NCBI GenBank assembly: GCA_024225395.1
Contig: JAAEMR010000010.1
Location: 62,001 to 126,000 of the forward strand
Direction: 5' to 3'
From: Gammaproteobacteria bacterium
GTDB taxonomy: Bacteria; Pseudomonadota; Gammaproteobacteria; GCA-001735895
Length of the DNA stretch: 64,000 nucleotides
Part shown: in pieces, positions 44,560 through 55,524 of the stretch
Layout of the letters: the number at the start of each line of letters is the position of its first letter
How positions within the stretch are numbered: the first letter of the stretch is position 1
Program-made: the position numbers and the translations under genes
The notes under the pieces: model-generated
What the model was told of the DNA's origin: nothing
The model's input: only the letters and a program-made list of their open reading frames with translations
The model's database searches: none

Positions 44560-45540
44560 ATGACAGAAACAACCTTGCGACATGACTGGTCTCTGACCGA
44601 AATAAAAACATTATTTGACCAGCCTTTCAATGACTTATTGTTTCAGGCTCAAACTATTCATCGCCAGAATTTTGATCCGAACAGCGTTCAAATCAGTTCT
44701 TTGTTAAGCATTAAAACCGGTGCATGCCCTGAAGATTGTTCCTATTGTCCTCAATCGGCCAAATATGAAACTGAGCTGGAAAAAGAGCGTTTACTGCCCA
44801 TCGAAGAAGTTAAACAGGCCGCGTTAAACGCCAAACATAACGGTGCAACTCGTTTCTGTATGGGTGCGGCATGGCGTAATCCGACCGATAGAAATCTCGA
44901 TAATGTGATTGAAATGATCTCTGTGGTTAAAGACCTGGGCATGGAAACCTGCGTCACGCTGGGTATGTTAACCAGGCAGCAGACGCATCGTTTAAAACAG
45001 GCCGGGCTGGATTATTACAATCACAACCTGGATACATCACCTGAATTTTATAAAGAAGTGATTACCACTCGAACTTTTCAGGATCGACTGGATACACTGC
45101 AACATGTGCAGGATGAAAATATCAATGTCTGTTGTGGCGGCATTGTCGGCATGGGTGAAGTGGAAGAAGATCGTGCGGGTTTGTTGCAGCAACTGGTGAA
45201 TATGCCCAGACACCCTGAATCAGTACCTATTAACCTGTTAGTGCAGGTAGAAAATACTCCTTTATTTGGTACTGCTGAACTTGATCCTCTAGACTTTGTA
45301 AGAACGATTGCTGTGGCCCGTATTTTGATGCCCAAGTCAGCTGTTCGTTTATCAGCTGGACGAAATGATATGAGTGATGAGATGCAGGCAATGTGTTTCT
45401 TTGCCGGTGCGAATTCAATTTTCTACGGTGAAAAGCTACTGACTACACCGAACCCAGAGGAAAATAAGGATATGGAATTGTTTGCGAAACTGGGTATTAA
45501 ACCGCAATCAACTAAAGATGCTCAGCAGTCTGCTGCTTAA
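44560..45540 (+). CDS. bioB: Biotin synthase
   Basis: A 326-residue radical SAM enzyme inserting sulfur into dethiobiotin. The [4Fe-4S] ligands are Cys56, Cys60 and Cys63 in [14 protein letters not shown]. Further expected elements are [24 protein letters not shown] and the auxiliary-cluster Arg in [11 protein letters not shown]. The length is typical. It is separated from bioF by an inverted-repeat element; bioA, bioD and bioC are not in the window. Confidence 0.97.
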   Translation: MTETTLRHDWSLTEIKTLFDQPFNDLLFQAQTIHRQNFDPNSVQISSLLSIKTGACPEDCSYCPQSAKYETELEKERLLPIEEVKQAALNAKHNGATRFCMGAAWRNPTDRNLDNVIEMISVVKDLGMETCVTLGMLTRQQTHRLKQAGLDYYNHNLDTSPEFYKEVITTRTFQDRLDTLQHVQDENINVCCGGIVGMGEVEEDRAGLLQQLVNMPRHPESVPINLLVQVENTPLFGTAELDPLDFVRTIAVARILMPKSAVRLSAGRNDMSDEMQAMCFFAGANSIFYGEKLLTTPNPEENKDMELFAKLGIKPQSTKDAQQSAA

Positions 45541-45544
45541 AACA

Positions 45545-45707
45545 TTATTCACCACTAAGAGCGCGAAGGACACGAAGAAAATCTTTAGGGTGATAGAACT
45601 AGATTTCAGCCAAGGCTTATGCCTGGCGTAAATGGAATGTTCCAAAGGCTTTATAGGGGTTAAACCTTTTTTAGTGTTTTTCCTTTGTGTTCTTCGTGGT
45701 GCAATAA
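45545..45707. repeat. Inverted-repeat element between bioB and bioF
   Basis: The left arm TTATTCACCACTAAGAGCGCGAAGGACACGAAG and the right arm, read on the other strand, TTATTGCACCACGAAGAACACAAAGG, are related inverted copies of the CACCACGAAG family about 160 bases apart. The interior holds GGAATGTTCC. The element ends 10 bases before the bioF ATG. Confidence 0.7.
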
Positions 45708-45717
45708 GATTTACATA

Positions 45718-46872
45718 ATGAAAGAATTACGAGCAGCTTTAGATAAACGAAAACTACATGGGCTTTACCGTAAGCGTCTGATCACTCAATCCCCACAGGG
45801 TGTTCATAACGTCATCAATGGCAAACAGGTTTTATCGTTTTGCAGTAATGATTACCTGGGGCTGGCGAATCACCCTGAAATTAAACAGGCTTTTATTCAG
45901 GCGACCGATAAATATGGTGTTGGCAGTGGTTCTGCTCATCTGGTGAATGGGCATAGCCAGTTACATCATGACTGTGAATTGATGCTGGCACAATTTACCG
46001 GGCGTGATAGAGCGCTGCTTTTCAGCACCGGTTATATGGCTAACCTGGCAATTACCTCGGCATTAGTGGGGCGTAATGATTTCATTTTTCAGGATAAGCT
46101 CAATCATGCGTCATTGATTGATGCCGCTAAACTCTCCGATGCAAAATTATTGCGTTATCAGCATAACGATTTAACTCAATTGCAGCGTTTGCTGGATAAA
46201 CACCAGCCTGACCATCGTCGCCTGATTATGGCTGATGCAGTGTTCAGTATGGATGGCGATAAAGTCGATGCTAAAAACCTAAGCCAGATTAGCCGACAAA
46301 GTAAAAGCTGGTTGATGCTAGATGATGCGCATGGCTTTGGTGTATTAGGTGAAACGGGTTCCGGTTTATGTGAAGAGCAGCAACTGTCTCAGGCTGCTGT
46401 GCCAATTCTGATGGCGACGCTGGGCAAAGCCGTTGGTGTCAGCGGGGCATTTGTGGCGGGCAGTGAAGGGCTTATCGAAACCATGATCCAGTCATCCCGG
46501 AGTTATATTTACACTACAGCCAGTCCGCCGGCCAATGCAGCAGCCGTCATGCAAAGCATAAAAATAATTCAGCAGGAAGGCTGGCGTAGAGAAAAGCTGT
46601 TTGAATTAATCCACTATTTTAAAAATCAGGTAACTCAACTGAATTGTGAATTGATGCCTTCTAATACGGCCATCCAGCCGATAGTTATTGGGGATAATCA
46701 TAAAGCGGTGAATATTGCGTCAAACCTGTTTCAGCAAGGTATTCATGTCACTGCAATCCGCCCACCGACAGTGCCCGAGAATACCGCCCGCCTTCGAATC
46801 ACTTTGTCAGCAGAGCATGAAAAACAGGATGTGGATGTGTTGATAAAAGCTTTATTCGGCATAATAGGGTGA
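45718..46872 (+). CDS. bioF: 8-amino-7-oxononanoate synthase
   Basis: A 384-residue PLP enzyme condensing pimeloyl-ACP/CoA and alanine. Start chosen at the ATG at 45718; the frame upstream runs into the repeat element. Expected signatures are FCSNDYLGLANHPE, GVGSGSAHLVNGH, DDAHGFGVLGETG and the PLP lysine in ATLGKAVGVSGAF. It groups with bioB on function and direction. A related PLP enzyme (kbl) follows convergently. Confidence 0.95.
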   Translation: MKELRAALDKRKLHGLYRKRLITQSPQGVHNVINGKQVLSFCSNDYLGLANHPEIKQAFIQATDKYGVGSGSAHLVNGHSQLHHDCELMLAQFTGRDRALLFSTGYMANLAITSALVGRNDFIFQDKLNHASLIDAAKLSDAKLLRYQHNDLTQLQRLLDKHQPDHRRLIMADAVFSMDGDKVDAKNLSQISRQSKSWLMLDDAHGFGVLGETGSGLCEEQQLSQAAVPILMATLGKAVGVSGAFVAGSEGLIETMIQSSRSYIYTTASPPANAAAVMQSIKIIQQEGWRREKLFELIHYFKNQVTQLNCELMPSNTAIQPIVIGDNHKAVNIASNLFQQGIHVTAIRPPTVPENTARLRITLSAEHEKQDVDVLIKALFGIIG

Positions 46873-46892
46873 AGCCCAAAAAAAATAATTTG

Positions 46893-46916
46893 AACCGCAG
46901 AGAATGCCCTGCGGTT
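46893..46916. terminator. Bidirectional terminator between bioF and kbl
   Basis: AACCGCAG/CTGCGGTT, an 8-bp stem with 8-base loop, has an A-run on the left (T-run for the minus-strand transcript) and TAATCTCTTTT on the right. It can end both converging transcripts. Confidence 0.8.
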
Positions 46917-46925
46917 TAATCTCTT

Positions 46926-48116
46926 TTAGATGCTCATCTGTTGCTTAACTTCAACAAAACTATCCATCGCTACTTGCAGGTCCTGCTGGCTATGAGACGC
47001 CGATATCTGAGTGCGAATTCTGGCTTTACCATCGGGTACTACTGGGAACGAGAAGGCAATGACATACACGCCTTTCTCCAGCATGCGACTGGCGAATTCA
47101 ACGGCTTTGGCAGCATCGTAAAGCATGATTGGAGAAATAGGGTGAGTGCCTGGTAGAATTTCGAATCCTCGATCTAACATTCCCTCGCGGAAGAACTGTG
47201 TGTTTTGATCTAACTTGTCTCGCAAATCAGTGGAACTGCTGAGTATTTCCAGTGCTTTAATGGCTCCGGTGACAACGGACGGAGAAACCGTATTAGAAAA
47301 AAGATAAGGTCGTGAACGCTGGCGCAATAGCTCGATAATTTCAGACTTGCCACTGGTGTAGCCTCCGCCTGCACCACCCAGAGCCTTGCCAAGTGTCCCG
47401 GTGGTGATATCTATACGATCCATGCACGAATGATATTGGTGTGTACCACGCCCCTGTTTTCCAACGAAACCTACCGCATGGCTGTCATCAAAATGAACCA
47501 GTGCGTCATATTTTTCAGCCAGATCACAAATTTTGTCCAGCTGGGCAATGTACCCATCCATTGAAAAGACCCCGTCTGTGGTAATCAGTTTAAAACGTGC
47601 TCCAGCCTGTTGAGCCGCCTGTAGCTGTATTTCAAGATCAGCCATGTCGTTGTTACGGTAACGATAGCGGTTTGCCTTGCACAGACGTACACCATCGATG
47701 ATTGATGCATGGTTTAGTTCATCGGATATTACTGCATCTTCGAGGCCTAGTAAGGTTTCGAATAAGCCGCCATTGGCATCGAAGCAGGATGGGTAAAGAA
47801 TGGTGTCTTCCGTTCCCAGAAATTTTGTGAGTTCGTCTTCCAGTTGTTTATGAATAGATTGTGTTCCACAGATAAAACGTACCGATGCCAGTCCGTAACC
47901 CCAGTCTTTCAAACCCTGTTGAGCGGCTGCCTTAACGTCAGGATGTTGAGCCAGTCCCAGGTAATTATTGGCGCAAAGGTTGAGTACCGGTTCAGCGTCT
48001 TTTACCCTGATGAAAGCTCCCTGAGCTGTGGTGATAACACGTTCTTCTTTATACTGACCTTTTGATCTTATGTCATCGAGTTGCTGTTGAAGGTGGTCTT
48101 TAAATTTTCTGTACAT
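46926..48116 (-). CDS. kbl: Glycine C-acetyltransferase (2-amino-3-ketobutyrate CoA ligase)
   Basis: A 396-residue PLP enzyme that splits 2-amino-3-ketobutyrate with CoA to glycine and acetyl-CoA. Signatures are [55 protein letters not shown] and the PLP lysine in [16 protein letters not shown]. It follows tdh by 2 bases, forming the classic threonine degradation operon. Confidence 0.97.
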   Translation of the reverse strand: MYRKFKDHLQQQLDDIRSKGQYKEERVITTAQGAFIRVKDAEPVLNLCANNYLGLAQHPDVKAAAQQGLKDWGYGLASVRFICGTQSIHKQLEDELTKFLGTEDTILYPSCFDANGGLFETLLGLEDAVISDELNHASIIDGVRLCKANRYRYRNNDMADLEIQLQAAQQAGARFKLITTDGVFSMDGYIAQLDKICDLAEKYDALVHFDDSHAVGFVGKQGRGTHQYHSCMDRIDITTGTLGKALGGAGGGYTSGKSEIIELLRQRSRPYLFSNTVSPSVVTGAIKALEILSSSTDLRDKLDQNTQFFREGMLDRGFEILPGTHPISPIMLYDAAKAVEFASRMLEKGVYVIAFSFPVVPDGKARIRTQISASHSQQDLQVAMDSFVEVKQQMSI

Positions 48117-48118
48117 GG

Positions 48119-49156
48119 TTATTTTTCCCAGTCTAGAATAACTTTACCCGATTCACCGGAAAGCATAGCATCAAACCCCTGCTGGAACTGATCTATCGGC
48201 AGACGATGAGTAATAATAGAATTTAAGTCCATGCCGGAATCGATCATTACCGACATTTTGTACCAGGTTTCATACATTTCCCGCCCGTACACGCCTTTAA
48301 TGGTCAGCATATTGAACACGATTTTATCCCAATCGATAGCAACATCTGACTGTTGAATGCCCAGCATGGCAATTTTTCCACCATGGCACATATTCTCTAT
48401 CATGCTGTTAAATGCCGATGCGTTGCCTGACATTTCAAGTCCTATGTCAAAACCTTCATGCATGTTCATGTCCTGTTGAACATCAGCCAGGTTTTCAGTT
48501 CGAACATCCACCGTGTGATTAGCGCCGAGTTTTTCAGCGAGCTTTAAGCGCCAGGGGTTTACATCGGTAACAACCACATGGCGAGCGCCAGCATGGCGAC
48601 ATACAGCGGCTGCCATGCAACCGATCGGCCCCGCCCCGGTGATTAATACGTCTTCACCCAGTAAATCGAACTGCAGGGCAGTGTGCACAGCATTGCCAAA
48701 AGGGTCAAATATAGCCGCGATGTCAAGATCGATACCGGGCCGGTGCTCCCAGACGTTGGACATGGGCAACACTACATATTCTGCAAAGGCTCCCTGACGA
48801 TTAACGCCTATTCCACGGGTATGAGCGCATAAATGACGGCGTCCAGCCATGCAATTTCGACAGCGACCACAAACAACATGACCTTCTCCGGAAACAATTT
48901 GACCTGGCTTGAAATCATTAACATTGCTGCCAACTGCAATAATTTCACCAACGAATTCATGTCCTACCACCATGGGCACAGGGATAGTTTTTTGCGCCCA
49001 GGCATCCCAGTTATAAATGTGGATATCGGTTCCACAGATGGCAGTGCGTTTTACCTTGATGAGTACATCATTGATACCGTAGGGTGGAACGGGAACCTGT
49101 TGCAGCCAGATGCCTTTTTCGGGCCTGGCTTTGACCAGTGCGTGCATTGTATCCAT
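48119..49156 (-). CDS. tdh: L-threonine 3-dehydrogenase
   Basis: A 345-residue zinc alcohol-dehydrogenase family enzyme oxidising threonine with NAD+. The catalytic zinc ligand is Cys41 in [15 protein letters not shown], with GHEFVGEI next; the structural zinc cysteines are in [15 protein letters not shown]. The NAD site is GAGPIG. First gene of the tdh-kbl operon. Confidence 0.97.
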   Translation of the reverse strand: MDTMHALVKARPEKGIWLQQVPVPPYGINDVLIKVKRTAICGTDIHIYNWDAWAQKTIPVPMVVGHEFVGEIIAVGSNVNDFKPGQIVSGEGHVVCGRCRNCMAGRRHLCAHTRGIGVNRQGAFAEYVVLPMSNVWEHRPGIDLDIAAIFDPFGNAVHTALQFDLLGEDVLITGAGPIGCMAAAVCRHAGARHVVVTDVNPWRLKLAEKLGANHTVDVRTENLADVQQDMNMHEGFDIGLEMSGNASAFNSMIENMCHGGKIAMLGIQQSDVAIDWDKIVFNMLTIKGVYGREMYETWYKMSVMIDSGMDLNSIITHRLPIDQFQQGFDAMLSGESGKVILDWEK

Positions 49157-49297
49157 GGATGAGAAAACCTCAGTTAAAAGCTGGATAGAAAATACTATGC
49201 TATCGTGTGTTTCGACTAGTAAGCAAGAGAGCCGGTTAAACTTTTTTTATAAACTATAATCAAATCATTACATAAAATATTAAACCGAGGAATCCGT

Positions 49298-49879
49298 ATG
49301 GCTGAGAAACTTTTTGATATTGCTTTCAGTGGACAAATTGCTGACGGAGCTGATTTGCAGGCCGTAAAACAGAAAATTGGAAAAATCTTTAAGGCTGACG
49401 AGACTCGTCTGGCTAAAATGTTCTCGGGGCGTCGGGTTTTCATCAAGCGTCAGGCAGATGAAATTACCATGATTAAATATCGTGGGGCTTTTCAAAAAGC
49501 AGGTGCGGTTTGTGAAATTGTTGATCTCTCTGGAGAAATAGAGGATGCACCCGATAAACCTTCTCAGGCGGTAAATAAAAGCCCCGAAACACCTCAGGTA
49601 AGTGACTCTGAATACGTCAGTAAATACCCTGAGTCCGATGAAGTTCCGCAGGCATTGCTCACAATCCCGCTGGATGTCAATGGTGAAAATATCGAGGATC
49701 TACCAGCAGATGTGGCTCCCGTAGGTAGTTCGATGCAGCATCAAATTAAGGAGGTGAATGAGCCTGAGATAGACATCAGTGGTATCGATGTTGCGCCGGT
49801 GGGTAGTGATATGTCGCTAAACAAAGGGGGGGAAGCTCCGCCACCACCCGACACATCGGGGTTGACCATGGCGGATTGA
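49298..49879 (+). CDS. Hypothetical protein with DVAPVGSxM repeats
   Basis: A 193-residue cytoplasmic protein. Residues 1-80 form a small alpha/beta domain (LFDIAFSGQIADGADLQAVKQKIGKIFKADETRLAKMFSGRRVFIKRQAD) that looks like a regulatory or nucleic-acid-interacting domain. The rest is acidic, Pro/Ser-rich and disordered, with two copies of ADVAPVGSSM/IDVAPVGSDM and a Pro-run before the end TSGLTMAD. Domain plus short linear repeats suggests a binding scaffold; no function known. Confidence 0.7.
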   Translation: MAEKLFDIAFSGQIADGADLQAVKQKIGKIFKADETRLAKMFSGRRVFIKRQADEITMIKYRGAFQKAGAVCEIVDLSGEIEDAPDKPSQAVNKSPETPQVSDSEYVSKYPESDEVPQALLTIPLDVNGENIEDLPADVAPVGSSMQHQIKEVNEPEIDISGIDVAPVGSDMSLNKGGEAPPPPDTSGLTMAD

Positions 49880-49884
49880 ACGGG

Positions 49885-50130
49885 TTAAATTTTGACCGTT
49901 TTTATCATGTGGAAAAGCTCGTCTTTTAAGTAGAGCCGGTGTTTCTTTCTTTCATCCAGATACTCATCTGACGTTGTTTCTACTCCCGTTTCTATGCGAT
50001 GTACTTCCTGGTCAACCTTGTGATATTGGTCGAACAGTCGAGAAAAGTGCTGATTGTTCATTTTAAGTGAGTGGATGCGTTCACGATGTTCCGGCAATTC
50101 ATGAACTAGATCGTGTTTTTCATTGAGCAT
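49885..50130 (-). CDS. DUF465/YdcH-family small protein
   Basis: An 81-residue helical protein. The pattern HELPEHRERIHSLKMNNQHFSRLFDQYHKVDQEVHRIE, followed by DEYLDERKKHRLYLKDELFHMI, is the DUF465 (YdcH) signature: two helices forming a coiled coil. Function unknown. It follows the DksA-like gene by about 50 bases. Confidence 0.88.
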   Translation of the reverse strand: MLNEKHDLVHELPEHRERIHSLKMNNQHFSRLFDQYHKVDQEVHRIETGVETTSDEYLDERKKHRLYLKDELFHMIKTVKI

Positions 50131-50181
50131 AGACTTGTCTCCAGGCCGGTAAGATTGGATGAAATAATCTGTTCGTGTTTC

Positions 50182-50514
50182 TCAGTGTTCGAGATCTTCT
50201 GCACAGTTGATGCAGTGTGTGGTGAATGGTAATAGTTCCATTCGAGCTGCTGGAATAGTTTCTCCGCAGAGGCTGCAGGTGAAATATTCACCACTCTCAA
50301 TACGCTTGAGTGCATTTTTAATTCGGATTAAATTCTCAGAAGAAGCATTGCCGAGAGACTCAAGAACTTCATCGTTTTCACGTTCACTTGCCTGCTCTGC
50401 CCAGTCGGCCGACATGCCTTCGTGCCGGATGTCTTTATCAATGGCTGTAACTCGATGGGTAAGCTCTGATTTAAGTTTTTCAAGCTTTTTTCTGAAGGGT
50501 TTCAGGTCCTGCAT
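50182..50514 (-). CDS. DksA/TraR-type zinc finger protein
   Basis: A 110-residue protein with an N-terminal coiled coil (residues 5-60) and a C-terminal C4 zinc finger: CSLCGETI and CINCAEDL. It is shorter than DksA (about 150) and resembles DksA2 or TraR-like relatives that bind RNA polymerase through its secondary channel. The tip DxxA acid motif of DksA is not clearly present, so its effect on transcription may differ. Confidence 0.85.
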   Translation of the reverse strand: MQDLKPFRKKLEKLKSELTHRVTAIDKDIRHEGMSADWAEQASERENDEVLESLGNASSENLIRIKNALKRIESGEYFTCSLCGETIPAARMELLPFTTHCINCAEDLEH

Positions 50515-50619
50515 GGTTCACCTGTTAAAGCTTAAAGATCATAGGTAAAACATAATAGAAAAGGCGGCGCAATGCGATGACCTGAATCATGAAGAGCAGT
50601 TGTCGATTTAGTTAATCGA

Positions 50620-52501
<1,882 letters not shown>

Positions 52502-52543
52502 TTATAACCTGCGTCAATAATATTTTACTTATTAGAATTAACA

Positions 52544-52972
52544 ATGAATGATCAGCTGCTATTAGAATATATTTTTTTCCACAAACAACCCTGTGATCAA
52601 TTTAAACAGTTTCTCCAAAGTAAGCAGGTAGAGCTGCTTAAAGAAGGTATAGATGAAACGGATGTCGAAGCTTTTGTGGTGTATATAGCCGATGACCTTG
52701 ATGATGATTTATCCGAAGAGATTGAAAATTTCTATGACGAAATGATGGAGTTAAATGAGTCTCTGGTTATGCAGAGTGAGGGGACTGATGAAATGAATAA
52801 TGTAGGCCTGGCTGTTTCTTTAAATGACGGTCGATCTGTTTTGGCAACCGTTGATCCTGATGTTCTGAATCGAATTTTGAGCGTAATCTCTCATGATGAG
52901 TTGGGAAAACTGGTGGATACTATTGCTGATGCGGTGGAAAACCCGGATGAAAGGCCGCTTTGTAAGCGGTAA
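52544..52972 (+). CDS. Acidic hypothetical protein
   Basis: A 142-residue very acidic protein (DDLDDDLSEEIENFYDEMMELNESL). The N-terminal half, LEYIFFHKQPCDQFKQFLQ, and the C-terminal half GLAVSLNDGRSVLATVDPDVLNRILSVIS look like two small domains. It is divergent from hemB and conserved-looking, but no family is recognised. Confidence 0.6.
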   Translation: MNDQLLLEYIFFHKQPCDQFKQFLQSKQVELLKEGIDETDVEAFVVYIADDLDDDLSEEIENFYDEMMELNESLVMQSEGTDEMNNVGLAVSLNDGRSVLATVDPDVLNRILSVISHDELGKLVDTIADAVENPDERPLCKR

Positions 52973-53031
52973 AAAAACATTCACCACGAAGCACACGAAG
53001 TTTATGATTTACAGGTAACAATATCAGGGGC

Positions 53032-53535
53032 TTAACAGCTTTTGATGGAAGCGACGTTTATTTTGACAGGGTTTATTTTACCAGTAAGCGAGTGCTGAAC
53101 CATTAGTGATGGAGAGTTAAAGTTTCGATTAAGATCAATACCATTTGCATTAAGCCTGCGCAGCTTTTTTATTAAGGCGCCATCAGGATTCATCAGCGGA
53201 CTTACATGCCAGTGGAATAAACCCGAATGGTATTTTTCCAGTTTTTCTATCTATTTGAAAACAACACTGATGGAAGCAGGCTCATCACCAGGTGTGCCGC
53301 CAGTCAATAACACGCGACCCTTAGGTGTTGTTGCTTTAACAGGAGCATGATTCCTGATTAAAATTGGAAAATTATTGACTGAGTTATAGCCGCCGGGTTT
53401 CAGTTGTAGCGTATTGCACTCACGGAGTGAAACATCCGTGAATTTATTACTTATTTTCTGGCAGGCCTGATCGGCATTTAGGCTGGTCTCAGTGCTGGCC
53501 GAGGTTAGCAGAAATAATCCGCATAAAAAATACAC
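53032..53535 (-). pseudogene. Broken M14-family (zinc carboxypeptidase/MpaA-like) gene
   Basis: Reading from the ATG at 53535, the frame encodes a signal peptide and a segment RVLLTGGTPGDEPASISVVFK before a TAG at 53251-53253. The same frame continues after that TAG with IEKLEKYHSGLFHWHVSPLMNPDGA and RLNANGIDLNRNF, which are M14 peptidase motifs, and ends at a TAA at 53032. The first zinc-ligand motif, HGDE in the family, reads PGDE here (CAT to CCT). The C-terminal third, with the last His ligand and catalytic Glu, is missing. Three independent defects make a working peptidase unlikely. The TAG probably replaces a Trp codon. Confidence 0.82.
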
Positions 53536-53566
53536 TTAATAATTTCACGGTTAAGTGATAAATAAG

Positions 53567-54796
53567 TTACAGATTTTTATGCACCGCATTCGATGCGATA
53601 GCGGCATCTTTAACGGCCCGGGGTACAGTTTCAATAAGGCGTGGATCGAAGGGTTTGGGGATAATGTAATCTTTACCAAATTCCAGTGACTTCAGATTGT
53701 ATGCATCCAGAACTTCCTGGGGGACAGGTTGTTTAGTCAGATCTTTTAATGCGTTAACTGCTGCAATGTGCATGTCGAGAGTGATATGAGTTGCCCGTGC
53801 ATCGAGTGCTCCACGGAAAATATAAGGAAATCCGAGTACATTATTGACCTGGTTGGGGAAGTCACTTCGACCGGTTGCCATAATGATGTCCCTACGTGTT
53901 TTAAAAGCCAGTTCAGGTAAAATTTCAGGATCTGGGTTTGACAGTGCGAATACAATGGGGCGATCAGCCATAGTGCAAAGCATTTTGGCAGTTAAAACGT
54001 CAGGACCGGAAACTCCGATGAATACGTCAGCGTTATCCATGGCATCCGCCAGGGTTCTTTTTTCCGTTACCCGGGCAAAAGCCTGCTTATATTTGTTCAG
54101 ATTCTTGCGTTCACAATGAATGACGCCTTTACTGTCTACCAGGGTGATGTTGTCCTGATCAGCACCCATTGCCACCAGTAAATCCATTGAAGCAATGCCT
54201 GCAGCGCCTGCTCCCACGCAGGTTATACGTGCGTCTTCTAGTGTTTTTCCCTGGATTTCAAGTGCATTTAAAAGCCCGGCCGCTATGATAATGGCGGTGC
54301 CATGCTGATCGTCATGAAATACCGGAATATCCAGTTTTTCTGTCAGTGCCTGTTCGATTTCGAAACATCTGGGCGCGGCAATATCTTCAAGGTTTATTCC
54401 ACCAAAACCGTCAGCAATATTAGCGACTGTGGTGATGAATTCATCTGTACTGGCGGCACTCACTTCAATATCAAATACATTAATATCGGCAAAAGCTTTA
54501 AATAAAACGGCTTTTCCTTCCATCACAGGTTTCCCGGCGAGTGCGCCAACATTACCCAGACCCAATACTGCAGTTCCATCGGTGATGACTGCTACCAGGT
54601 TACCCTTTGAGGTATATCGGTAGGCTGCATCAGGGTTAGCCTCAATTTTCCTGACAGGTTCTGCAACGCCTGGTGTATACGCCAGTGAGAGATCATGTTG
54701 AGTCGCTGTTGGTTTTGTCACCTGAATAGCTATTTTCCCCGGAGTGGGAAGTTCGTGATAAGTCAGGGCTTCTTGTGCTAGATTTTTTTTGTTCAT
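53567..54796 (-). CDS. maeB: Malic enzyme, short form without phosphotransacetylase domain
   Basis: A 409-residue NAD(P)-dependent malate decarboxylating enzyme. The substrate region includes LAYTPGVAEPVRKIEANPDAAYRYTSKGNLVAVITDGTAVLGLG, with catalytic Lys in GKPVMEGKAVLFK, and metal ligands in PVFHDDQHGTAI. The nucleotide site GAGAAGIA follows. E. coli MaeB is fused to a phosphotransacetylase-like domain of about 330 residues; that domain is absent here, as in many other bacteria. It yields pyruvate from malate, with NADPH. Confidence 0.93.
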   Translation of the reverse strand: MNKKNLAQEALTYHELPTPGKIAIQVTKPTATQHDLSLAYTPGVAEPVRKIEANPDAAYRYTSKGNLVAVITDGTAVLGLGNVGALAGKPVMEGKAVLFKAFADINVFDIEVSAASTDEFITTVANIADGFGGINLEDIAAPRCFEIEQALTEKLDIPVFHDDQHGTAIIIAAGLLNALEIQGKTLEDARITCVGAGAAGIASMDLLVAMGADQDNITLVDSKGVIHCERKNLNKYKQAFARVTEKRTLADAMDNADVFIGVSGPDVLTAKMLCTMADRPIVFALSNPDPEILPELAFKTRRDIIMATGRSDFPNQVNNVLGFPYIFRGALDARATHITLDMHIAAVNALKDLTKQPVPQEVLDAYNLKSLEFGKDYIIPKPFDPRLIETVPRAVKDAAIASNAVHKNL

Positions 54797-55163
54797 ATCT
54801 GGAATAGGGTTTTATCTGGGTATTGCATTAAAGAAATTCTTAATATTTGATGAATGCATAGCTTAGGCAATTGGTTAAGCGGTTACAAATATTTGTACAA
54901 GCTATTTTTTTATGATGTTTTATTATTGGGGTTTCGCTATGGATGGCATATATGCAGATAATGTATGGAGCATTTTATCTGTCCATGGCCTTTAAGCATA
55001 AGCACATCAGCAAATAGTAACTGTTTTTACAATTATTGTGTTTACCTGCCTTCGGTACAAATACTGCTCGTTGCCATATATGGCCCCACAGCATAATGTA
55101 ACCTCTGTGCAAGCACCCTTCTCGGCCATCCATGACCTTAAGGGTATAAGCACATCCTTGTGC
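54797..55163. other. Intergenic region with degenerate terminator-adjacent repeat
   Basis: Bases 55050-55160 contain ACAAATACTGCTCG, CAGCATAA, CCATCCATGACC and CACATCCTTGTGC, diverged relatives of the tandem repeats at 14693-14794, again directly beside a terminator. A shorter partial copy (TCCATGGCC..AAGCATAAGCACATC) lies at 54980-55010. The left part, near 54890-54960, should contain the maeB promoter. Confidence 0.5.
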
Positions 55164-55191
55164 AAAAAAAAAGGTACCCATAGGTACCCTT
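55164..55191 (-). terminator. Terminator of rpmE2
   Basis: On the minus strand GGTACC/GGTACC around a 4-base loop, extended by AAAAGG..CCTTTT pairs, is followed by a run of nine T residues. It is 24 bases past the rpmE2 stop. Confidence 0.9.
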
Positions 55192-55214
55192 TTCGGAATG
55201 CTATCTGATGATAA

Positions 55215-55457
55215 TTACTTTCCGTAACGCTCGCGGAACTTATCAACTTGTTTGGCTGATTGTAGAACGTGCTGCTTACCGGTGTAGAAGGGGTGTGAAG
55301 CACTAGAGACTTCAAGTTTGACCAGAGGGTATTCGTTACCGTCTTCCCACTTGATAGTTTCTTTAGCATTAATTGTTGAACGCGTTAAAATCGCGAAGTC
55401 AGAAGAAGTATCCTGGAACACTACATCTTTATATTCTGGGTGGATATCCTGTTTCAT
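55215..55457 (-). CDS. rpmE2: 50S ribosomal protein L31, type B (zinc-independent)
   Basis: An 80-residue L31 of the long type: [28 protein letters not shown], then [10 protein letters not shown] and KFRERYGK. No CxxC zinc motif is present, so it is the C-minus paralogue that replaces zinc-binding L31 under zinc shortage in many bacteria. No clear Zur box is upstream; instead a structured leader is seen (55472-55524). Terminated strongly. Confidence 0.96.
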   Translation of the reverse strand: MKQDIHPEYKDVVFQDTSSDFAILTRSTINAKETIKWEDGNEYPLVKLEVSSASHPFYTGKQHVLQSAKQVDKFRERYGK

Positions 55458-55471
55458 ATCTCTTAGTTCGG

Positions 55472-55524
55472 CACTTGCTTAAAAGGGCGCGAATTCTGCC
55501 CTTTTTTCTGTGAAAGTGCAAGTG
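55472..55524 (-). promoter_or_regulatory. Nested hairpin in the rpmE2 leader
   Basis: The outer pair CACTTGC (55472-55478)/GCAAGTG (55518-55524) encloses the inner pair AAAAGGGC (55481-55488)/GCCCTTTT (55498-55505). On the minus strand the inner stem is followed by TTTT, so it is terminator-like, about 25-70 bases before the rpmE2 start. L31 autoregulatory leaders are known in several phyla, including gammaproteobacteria; whether this is one needs a covariance model. Confidence 0.55.

Noticed and set aside
44389-44583. 64-codon minus-strand frame crossing the comF-bioB gap
   Set aside because: It spans both divergent promoters and both start codons and contains the inverted repeat; no family match.
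53251-53253. TAG in the M14-like gene as programmed readthrough or pyrrolysine
   Set aside because: The zinc-ligand His is also lost and the C-terminus is missing, so simple gene decay explains it better.
55007-55457. Longer frame of 120 codons antiparallel or frame-shifted to rpmE2
   Set aside because: rpmE2 itself is unmistakable; the other frame runs through its terminator and the intergenic repeats.
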